The position numbers were made by a program, and so were the translations under genes. This document shows positions 1-4,981 of a stretch of DNA of 5,436 nucleotides, in pieces. Every line of letters starts with the position of its first letter. Position 1 is the first letter of the stretch. The notes below the pieces were generated by a model. The model saw only the letters and a program-made list of their open reading frames with translations, was not told where the DNA came from and did no database searches. The DNA lies in contig JAADHP010000076.1 in the NCBI GenBank assembly GCA_013151785.1, positions 1 through 5,436 of the forward strand, written 5' to 3'. The DNA is from Nitrospirota bacterium. Lineage in GTDB: Bacteria; Nitrospirota; Thermodesulfovibrionia; Thermodesulfovibrionales; JdFR-85.

Positions 1-764
1 TACGTTTTGCTGTATCCTCCATATCAAGGGGTGAGGAGACCTCACTGAAGGATCTCTTTTTGAATAATATACCTGTTTCCTCAAAAAAGAGGTTTATAAT
101 ACCAAAGACAGAGACCCAGAGGGCCTATATTAATGCGATCCGTGAGTATGATATTGTATTTGGCATCGGGCCTGCTGGAACAGGCAAGACCTATCTGGCA
201 ATGGCAATGGCAATAAATGCCCTGATAAAAAAGGAGGTCAGCAGGATAGTGCTTGCAAGACCTGCTGTTGAGGCAGGAGAGAGGCTTGGCTATCTACCCG
301 GGGATATGTACGAGAAGGTTCATCCCTATCTGAGGCCCCTTTATGACGCCCTTTATGATATGATGGATTTTGAAAAGGCCTCCAGATTGATAGAGAAGGG
401 AGTTATAGAGATAGCTCCACTGGCCTTTATGAGAGGCAGGACATTGAATGACGCCTTTATTATACTTGATGAGGCTCAGAACACCACCTCTGAACAGATG
501 AAGATGTATCTTACAAGACTGGGGTTCAACTCAAAAACAGTAATTACTGGCGATGTCACACAGGTTGACCTCCCTCCTGGTAAGTCCTCAGGGCTTATCG
601 AGGCTGAACGTATTCTGTCAAATATTAAGGGGATAAAATTCATATACTTTACTGAAAGGGATGTGGTAAGACATCGCCTGGTACAGGAGATTATAAAGGC
701 CTATGAAAGAGAAGAAAAACGGAAAGAGGATAGAACTGAAGGAGAGCTTGCAGAAAAAGCCTGA
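1..764 (+). CDS. phoH: PhoH-family ATPase (YbeZ/PhoH-like), 5' end outside the window
   Basis: This is a cytoplasmic P-loop ATPase of the PhoH/YbeZ family, linked to RNA metabolism and functionally tied to YbeY. The visible part has a Walker A motif GPAGTGKT (bases 168-191), the family signature RPAVEAGERLGYLPGD, a PYLRPLYDAL block, a Walker B motif IILDEAQN (about 456-479) and the sensor-like GDVTQVDLP. The first possible start in view is a TTG at base 60. However, the frame stays open from base 3 with no stop, and the residues before the TTG match the usual linker ahead of the ATPase core. The gene therefore begins upstream, and the TTG is not the start. 253 residues are visible, against roughly 320-350 for the family, so about 70-90 N-terminal residues are missing. 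The last 62 bases overlap the next gene, which suggests coupled translation. The family assignment is firm; its exact RNA substrate is not known from sequence. Confidence 0.95.
   Translation, partial: RFAVSSISRGEETSLKDLFLNNIPVSSKKRFIIPKTETQRAYINAIREYDIVFGIGPAGTGKTYLAMAMAINALIKKEVSRIVLARPAVEAGERLGYLPGDMYEKVHPYLRPLYDALYDMMDFEKASRLIEKGVIEIAPLAFMRGRTLNDAFIILDEAQNTTSEQMKMYLTRLGFNSKTVITGDVTQVDLPPGKSSGLIEAERILSNIKGIKFIYFTERDVVRHRLVQEIIKAYEREEKRKEDRTEGELAEKA
685..690 (+). promoter_or_regulatory. Candidate ribosome binding site for the 7TM-HD gene
   Basis: AGGAGA lies 12 bases before the ATG at 703, inside the phoH coding sequence. The spacing is long. A weaker AAAGG (about 695-699) sits only 3 bases from the ATG. 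A second possible start, TTG at 748, has AAGGAG (739-744) 3 bases upstream. The start of this gene is therefore not certain. Confidence 0.4.
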
Positions 765-2289
765 GGTTCCCAAGATTTATATCAAGAAACTTCCGCTGGT
801 ATTACTTTTCGGACTTTTGACCTCTGTGGCTGTTTCAAAGGCATTAACCCTCCAGTATATTGCTGGTGGGTTTATTATCTCGGGCATTCTCTTCTTGATA
901 TTTTACCGTGATATCATCAGGTACAAGCCTGATTATCTGAAGAACTACAGGATGTTACTGCTTCTTGGTATTTTGCTGATATTCACTGTCAGCACAGGCA
1001 AGCTGTTCCAGTATTTTTTCCAGAAGTTTACCATCGGGCTTGGTACGGTTCCCTTTGGGACAGCCATCTACGGAATGCCCATTGCTGCAGGAGCCATACT
1101 TATCACATTAATCTTTGATTTCCATACTGCCATAATATTTTCCTTTACAGTGAGCCTGCTCACAGGGCTCTGGGCAGAGACGCCTCTTTATCCCGTGTAT
1201 GCCTTTGTGGGAAGTCTTGTTGGTGCATTCTCAGTGATGCGCTGCAAGAAGAGGTCTGATATCCTGAGGGCAGGTCTGTATGTCAGTGCAGCTAATATGC
1301 TCACTCTTACCGGAATATTGCTCTTCAGGGGGCCTTTTAATAGTGGCTATGCATCCACAGCCTTTATGTATGCCATAGTCTCAGGCATTATGGTTTCTGC
1401 AGTAGTGTCCTTGATTCTGCCAGCCATCGAGACGGTCTTCAAGGTTACCACAGATATAACACTGCTGGAATTGCTTGACCTTAATCACCCTCTCATGAAG
1501 AATCTCATGATTACAGCACCTGGAACATATCATCACAGTATTATCGTGGGAACCCTTGTTGAGGCAGTAGCAGAGGATATTGGAGTGAATCCGTTGCTTG
1601 CAAGGGTCAGTGCCTATTATCATGATATCGGGAAGATGAAGATGCCAGAGTATTTTGTTGAAAACCAGACAGGCGCTGTCAGCAGGCATGAACGTATTAC
1701 ACCTCATATGAGCAGCATTATACTTGCATCCCATGTCAAGGATGGCGTGGAGATCGCCAGGGAATATGATCTTCCTGAACCTGTAATTGAGATACTGCAG
1801 CAACATCACGGAACAAGACTTATGACATACTTTTATGAAAAGGCCAAAGACCGGGGTGATGGAGAACCCCATGAGGAGGACTACCGTTATCATGGACCAA
1901 AGCCACAGAGCAGGGTTGCCGCTCTGGTGATGCTCGCTGATGCCGTGGAGGCTGCTTCAAGGGTTTTAAAGGATCCTACCCCGGGAAGGATTGAATCCAT
2001 GGTAGATAAGATAATAAATCATATCTTTATTGATGGACAGCTCGAGGAATGTGAACTCACTTTAAGAGACATCTCAATGATAAAAAAGAAATTCACCTAT
2101 ATCCTGACAGGCATACTTCATAGACGGATTGATTATCCTGGATTTGATTTTGGTGAAAAGACCGATAAAAAGACTGCAGGAAAGGAAGACAGGACAAAGG
2201 GGCTCCATGGAGATACTCATAAGAAATCTACAACGAAAGATACCTATAGAGAGGGAAAGATACTTACAGGAACTAAAAAAGATAGATAA
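703..2289 (+). CDS. pgpH: Membrane HD-domain phosphodiesterase, PgpH/YqfF type, lacking the extracellular 7TMR-HDED domain
   Basis: Proteins of this family hydrolyse c-di-AMP to pApA at the inner face of the membrane; that activity is inferred here from family. A basic N-terminus (residues 1-29) is followed by about eight hydrophobic segments (roughly 30-47, 50-68, 84-98, 120-138, 141-157, 162-178, 187-208, 220-240). A cytoplasmic HD domain covers about 250-465. Its metal and catalytic residues are all present: H277/H278, H307-D308 in an HDIGK motif, H344, H368/H369 and D413. The protein is 528 aa, while typical PgpH/YqfF proteins are about 700-800 aa because a large extracellular domain follows the first membrane helix. 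Here only a few residues separate helix 1 from helix 2. The C-terminal tail (about 482-528) is rich in Lys, Thr and Asp and overlaps ybeY. A V at 405 replaces a Glu I recall as usual in this family. The ATG at 703 was chosen, with TTG 748 as an alternative. Confidence 0.92.
   Translation: MKEKKNGKRIELKESLQKKPEVPKIYIKKLPLVLLFGLLTSVAVSKALTLQYIAGGFIISGILFLIFYRDIIRYKPDYLKNYRMLLLLGILLIFTVSTGKLFQYFFQKFTIGLGTVPFGTAIYGMPIAAGAILITLIFDFHTAIIFSFTVSLLTGLWAETPLYPVYAFVGSLVGAFSVMRCKKRSDILRAGLYVSAANMLTLTGILLFRGPFNSGYASTAFMYAIVSGIMVSAVVSLILPAIETVFKVTTDITLLELLDLNHPLMKNLMITAPGTYHHSIIVGTLVEAVAEDIGVNPLLARVSAYYHDIGKMKMPEYFVENQTGAVSRHERITPHMSSIILASHVKDGVEIAREYDLPEPVIEILQQHHGTRLMTYFYEKAKDRGDGEPHEEDYRYHGPKPQSRVAALVMLADAVEAASRVLKDPTPGRIESMVDKIINHIFIDGQLEECELTLRDISMIKKKFTYILTGILHRRIDYPGFDFGEKTDKKTAGKEDRTKGLHGDTHKKSTTKDTYREGKILTGTKKDR
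2196..2202 (+). promoter_or_regulatory. Ribosome binding site that fixes the ybeY start
   Basis: AAAGGGG ends 4 bases before the ATG at 2207, and AGGA lies just upstream of it. This supports 2207 rather than the longer reading that begins at 2129. The site lies inside the 3' end of the 7TM-HD gene. Confidence 0.7.
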
Positions 2290-2686
2290 ACTTCTGTCAT
2301 TAAAAGATGTTGAAGTGAGCATTGTCTTTGTTAATGATAAAAGAATGACAGAACTAAACAAGAGATACAGAAAAGTGGAAAAAACCACTGATGTACTTTC
2401 TTTTCCAATGTTTGAATCAAAGAAGGAGTTTGTAAGAGCAAAAGAGGAAAGTGGGTTAATACCTCCGGAGGAAGATATATTTATAGGTGAGATCATAATC
2501 AATCCCTATCAGGTTAAGAGACAGGCACCGTTATATGGGAATACATTCTGGGATGAACTCTTAAGGGTTACCATCCATGGCCTGCTGCATCTTCTTGGCT
2601 ATGACCATGAAAGGAATCCTTATCAGGCAAGAAAGATGAAGGAAAGGGAGACAGTTCTTTTCAATGCCGTTAAGGAAATGGGTTGA
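2207..2686 (+). CDS. ybeY: Endoribonuclease YbeY (rRNA maturation / ribosome quality control)
   Basis: YbeY is a single-strand-specific, zinc-dependent endoribonuclease that acts in 16S rRNA 3'-end maturation and quality control of 70S ribosomes. The zinc signature H-x3-H-x5-H is complete: H124, H128 and H134 in HGLLHLLGYDH. The family block TTDVLSFPM and the strand FIGEIIINP lie upstream. The protein is 159 aa, which is normal for the family. The reading frame is open further upstream to an ATG at 2129. The residues added there do not look like YbeY, and the ribosome binding site points to 2207. The gene overlaps the 7TM-HD gene by 83 bases at its start and the lipid kinase fusion by 23 bases at its end. 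A place next to phoH is typical across many bacteria and fits the known PhoH/YbeZ-YbeY functional link. Confidence 0.96.
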   Translation: MEILIRNLQRKIPIERERYLQELKKIDKLLSLKDVEVSIVFVNDKRMTELNKRYRKVEKTTDVLSFPMFESKKEFVRAKEESGLIPPEEDIFIGEIIINPYQVKRQAPLYGNTFWDELLRVTIHGLLHLLGYDHERNPYQARKMKERETVLFNAVKEMG

Positions 2687-3362
2687 GTCTGCAAATAATG
2701 CGATTGAAGGAATTCTTTATGCAGCAAAGACCCAGCGCCATGTTCGTTATCACCTCTACGCAGCCTCTACAATACTGCTGCTGAGCTTTCTGCTTGGTAT
2801 CAGTAGAGGCGAGTTTCTTATCATATGTCTGATTTCTGTGATAGTGATTGTTGCTGAGATGATAAATTCTGCCCTTGAGATTGTGGTTGATGTAATTCTG
2901 CCTGAACCAGATGAGAAGGCACGGGTAATAAAGGATATAGCTGCTGGTGCAGTTCTGATTGCAGCCTTTGGCTCTGTGGTTATAGGGTACATAATACTGT
3001 TACCCTATCTGGAAAGGGCTGTAACAGAGGGAATAAAGATAACGAAACACTCTGCCGAGGACATTGCAATAATTGCCCTTGTGGTTGTATTGATTCTGGT
3101 GGTTATTACAAAGGCTTACGCTGGCAGGGGACATCCCTTAAGAGGCGGATTGCCAAGTGGTCATGCTGCTTTGTCTTTCTCAATCTGGGTCTCTGTATCC
3201 TATATAAGTGCTAATTTCATTGTATCCTTGCTTACCCTGGTAGCTGCCATTGTGATTGCCCAGAGCAGGGTTGCTGTGAGGGTACACACTGCCTGGGAGG
3301 TTGTTCTTGGTGCTGCTATGGGAGCGCTGGTAACGTTTCTGATATTCAGTATATTTTATTAA
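2664..3362 (+). CDS. dgkA: DgkA-type lipid kinase fused to a PAP2-type lipid phosphatase
   Basis: The N-terminal half (about 1-115) is a small membrane kinase of the DgkA/UndK family, which phosphorylates diacylglycerol or undecaprenol. E65, N68 and E72 in EMINSALE, followed by K90-D91 in the KDIAAGAV block, match the catalytic residues E69, N72, E76, K94 and D95 of E. coli DgkA. Q24 stands where E. coli has the metal ligand E28. The C-terminal half (about 130-232) is a PAP2 membrane phosphatase domain. It has PSGH (164-167) and S201-R202-x5-H208 followed by x3-E212, where the usual motif ends in Asp. Motif 1 appears as K150-x6-H157-P158 instead of K-x6-RP. At 232 aa it is about twice the length of a stand-alone DgkA, so this is a true fusion in one frame with no stop between the halves. 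The ATG at 2664 is the only reasonable start; its nearest Shine-Dalgarno (AGGGAG, 2645-2650) is 13 bases away. Substrate preference cannot be read from sequence. Confidence 0.92.
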   Translation: MPLRKWVESANNAIEGILYAAKTQRHVRYHLYAASTILLLSFLLGISRGEFLIICLISVIVIVAEMINSALEIVVDVILPEPDEKARVIKDIAAGAVLIAAFGSVVIGYIILLPYLERAVTEGIKITKHSAEDIAIIALVVVLILVVITKAYAGRGHPLRGGLPSGHAALSFSIWVSVSYISANFIVSLLTLVAAIVIAQSRVAVRVHTAWEVVLGAAMGALVTFLIFSIFY

Positions 3363-3384
3363 CTGGCACAGCCGTCTGCGGATG

Positions 3385-3399
3385 ATAACAGTGTGTTAT
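3385..3399. repeat. 15-base palindrome upstream of the nitroreductase
   Basis: ATAACA-GTG-TGTTAT is a perfect 6-base inverted repeat around a 3-base centre, 38 bases before the nitroreductase ATG. It sits in the first clear gap after the overlapping operon. It could be a small operator or a weak hairpin. The stem is AT-rich and the downstream bases are not a T run, so it is not a good intrinsic terminator. A TATAGA (3409-3414) just downstream could be a -10 box, but no good -35 was found. Confidence 0.25.
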
Positions 3400-3424
3400 T
3401 GTTAAGATTATAGAGACCATTTAA

Positions 3425-3432
3425 GAGGGAGG
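3425..3432 (+). promoter_or_regulatory. Ribosome binding site of the nitroreductase gene
   Basis: GAGGGAGG ends 5 bases before the ATG at 3438. This is a strong site at ideal spacing, so the gene is translated independently of the overlapping genes before it. Confidence 0.8.
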
Positions 3433-3437
3433 TTTTT

Positions 3438-4001
3438 ATGGAACTTTTTGAGGCAATTAAAACAAGGAGAAGCATCAGGAGGTTCAGTGACAGGGATGTA
3501 GATGATGAAAAGATAAGAATGATACTTGATGCTGCAAGAATGGCGCCTTCCTGGGCCAACCTTCAGTGCTGGAGGTTTATAGTAATAAAAGATATACAGA
3601 AAAGACAGACAATCAGTGAGCTTACCTATGTGGAGTCATTCTTTGCCCCCCTTGGTTATAAGGTAAATCCGGCCAAAAAAGGTATTGCAGAGGCACCTGT
3701 GCTGATTGTTGCCTGTGCATTACCATCAGATTCAGGCTCGCTATGGGGACAGAACTATTATCTTACTGACATGGGCATTGCCTGTCAGAATCTTATGCTT
3801 GCAGCCCATGGTCTTGGACTTGGAACAGTGTTTGTGGGAGTCTTTGATGAAGAACAAATTAAGGAATTGCTATCCATTCCTGAAAATGTCAGGGTGGTGG
3901 GACTTTTTCCCATTGGCTATCCTCTTGAAGAAAAGAAGGAGCCACCAAAAAGAAAGCCGCTTGATGAGATAGTGTTCAATGAGAACTGGGGAAGTGTATA
4001 A
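3438..4001 (+). CDS. Nitroreductase-family FMN oxidoreductase
   Basis: This is a soluble FMN-dependent NAD(P)H oxidoreductase of the nitroreductase fold. Members reduce nitro compounds, quinones, enones or flavins, and the physiological substrate is unknown here. The FMN-phosphate motif R10-R11-S12 is at the N-terminus. The flavin-contact block PSWANLQCWRF covers 37-47. DMGIACQNLMLAAHGLGLGT (111-130) is the usual helix and glycine-rich turn. FPIGYP (157-162) precedes the basic C-terminal segment with K171, R172 and K173, and the family ending LDEIVFNENWG is present. The length of 187 aa is normal. No Cys-rich ferredoxin extension is present, so it is a stand-alone flavoprotein. It starts 75 bases after the lipid kinase fusion and may have its own promoter. 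A BluB-like or Fe-S-fused role is not supported. Confidence 0.92.
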   Translation: MELFEAIKTRRSIRRFSDRDVDDEKIRMILDAARMAPSWANLQCWRFIVIKDIQKRQTISELTYVESFFAPLGYKVNPAKKGIAEAPVLIVACALPSDSGSLWGQNYYLTDMGIACQNLMLAAHGLGLGTVFVGVFDEEQIKELLSIPENVRVVGLFPIGYPLEEKKEPPKRKPLDEIVFNENWGSV

Positions 4002-4028
4002 TAGTAAACAATACCAGCACTGCCCTAT

Positions 4029-4038
4029 AGATCGATCT
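4029..4038. repeat. 10-base palindrome in the gap before gnd
   Basis: AGATCGATCT reads the same on both strands and lies 18 bases before the gnd start. It is short enough to arise by chance. A restriction-like or operator role is only a possibility. Confidence 0.15.
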
Positions 4039-4046
4039 CAGCTCAT

Positions 4047-4051
4047 GGAGG
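4047..4051 (+). promoter_or_regulatory. Ribosome binding site of gnd
   Basis: GGAGG ends 5 bases before the ATG at 4057, which supports this start. Confidence 0.75.
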
Positions 4052-4056
4052 TTTGA

Positions 4057-4962
4057 ATGGAGATAGCAATGGTAGGGCTTGGAAAGATGGGCATGAATAT
4101 GGCAAGGAGGCTCCTTGCAGGAGGACATCGTGTTGTTGCATATAACAGGACACCCCAGAAGACAGAGATAATAGTAAAAGAGGGTGCTGATGGTGCCTAT
4201 AGTCTTGAGGAGATCCCCGAGAAATTGTCCTCACCTCGTGTTGTGTGGATGATGCTGCCTGCTGGAAGGCCTGTGGATGAGCATGTTGAAAGATTCAAAG
4301 ACCTGCTGAGCAAAGGAGATATCCTGATTGACGGGGGGAATTCCTATTATAAAGATGATATCAGAAGAAAGGAGATACTCCAAAGCAGGGGTATCCATTA
4401 TCTTGATGTGGGTGTAAGCGGTGGTATATGGGGACTCAAGGAAGGCTACTGCCTGATGATCGGTGGTGACAGGGAAGACTACAGGAGGATTGAACCTCTA
4501 TTGAAAACCCTCTCCACAGAGAATGGATATCTCTATTGTGGCAGCACTGGTGCAGGCCATTTTGTCAAGATGGTACACAATGGCATTGAATATGCCATGA
4601 TGCAGGCATATGCCGAGGGGTTTGAACTATTAAATGCCTCTGCCTATGCCCAGGAGCTTGTGTTAACAGACATTGCAAGACTATGGAATCATGGAAGTGT
4701 CATACGTTCATGGCTTCTTGAGCTCCTTGAGAAGGCTTTTGCTGAGGATCCTCGACTTGAGGGTATACTTGGCTATGTTGAGGACTCTGGTGAGGGTAGA
4801 TGGACCCTTAAAGAGGCAATCGAGATGGGAGTGCCTGCTGATGCTATTGCTATAAGTCTTTTCAGGAGATTCCGTTCCAGACAGGAGGCCTCCTTTTCAG
4901 ATAAGATACTGGCAGCACTCAGGGCACAGTTTGGTGGTCACAAGGTGACGAAGAAATCCTGA
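4057..4962 (+). CDS. gnd: 6-phosphogluconate dehydrogenase, decarboxylating, short form
   Basis: This enzyme oxidises and decarboxylates 6-phosphogluconate to ribulose 5-phosphate in the pentose phosphate pathway. It is a cytoplasmic dehydrogenase. The Rossmann motif G7-x-G9-x-x-G12 is at the N-terminus, and N30-R31-T32 ends the second strand. DGGNSYY (92-98) and the substrate block V120-SGG-IWGLKEG (120-130) follow. The catalytic lysine K171 lies in K-M-V-H-N-G-I-E-Y (171-179), which also contains N175 and E178. GEGRWT (245-250) and R272/R274 lie near the C-terminus. At 301 aa it belongs to the short GndA-like class, not the ~470 aa class of E. coli. Short members are often NAD-dependent, but the NRT triplet matches residues that hold the 2'-phosphate of NADP in long enzymes. 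Related beta-hydroxyacid dehydrogenases are less likely because the KxxHNGIEY and GEGRWT blocks are specific to 6PGDH. ubiX follows after 7 bases. Confidence 0.93.
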   Translation: MEIAMVGLGKMGMNMARRLLAGGHRVVAYNRTPQKTEIIVKEGADGAYSLEEIPEKLSSPRVVWMMLPAGRPVDEHVERFKDLLSKGDILIDGGNSYYKDDIRRKEILQSRGIHYLDVGVSGGIWGLKEGYCLMIGGDREDYRRIEPLLKTLSTENGYLYCGSTGAGHFVKMVHNGIEYAMMQAYAEGFELLNASAYAQELVLTDIARLWNHGSVIRSWLLELLEKAFAEDPRLEGILGYVEDSGEGRWTLKEAIEMGVPADAIAISLFRRFRSRQEASFSDKILAALRAQFGGHKVTKKS

Positions 4963-4969
4963 GAGGAGG
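4963..4969 (+). promoter_or_regulatory. Ribosome binding site of ubiX
   Basis: GAGGAGG begins right after the gnd stop. It touches an ATG at 4970 (no spacing) and lies 12 bases before a second in-frame ATG at 4982. The zero spacing argues against 4970. The family's usual beginning, M-K-R followed by a beta strand and the flavin loop, favours 4982. Confidence 0.6.
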
Positions 4970-4981
4970 ATGGAAGAACAG

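Noticed and set aside
60..62. TTG as the start of the PhoH gene
   Set aside because: The frame remains open to the left edge, and the residues before it (RFAVSSISRGEE...) fit the linker that precedes the ATPase core. The gene is cut by the window, not started here.
1381..1893. 170-codon open frame on the minus strand inside the HD domain region
   Set aside because: It is a shadow of the clearly conserved HD coding sequence; its translation is Cys/His-rich nonsense with no recognisable family.
2129..2206. N-terminal extension of YbeY beginning at the ATG at 2129
   Set aside because: It lacks resemblance to YbeY and would lengthen the overlap to about 160 bases. A good ribosome binding site lies before 2207, and that start gives the normal family length.
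2074..2502. 142-codon open frame on the minus strand across the HD/ybeY overlap
   Set aside because: It lies opposite two conserved genes, and its Ser/Phe/Leu-rich product is typical of antisense to Lys- and Glu-rich coding sequence.
3363..3384. Possible terminator CCG-TCTG-CGG after the lipid kinase fusion
   Set aside because: The stem is only three base pairs and no T run follows, so it does not meet the form of an intrinsic terminator.
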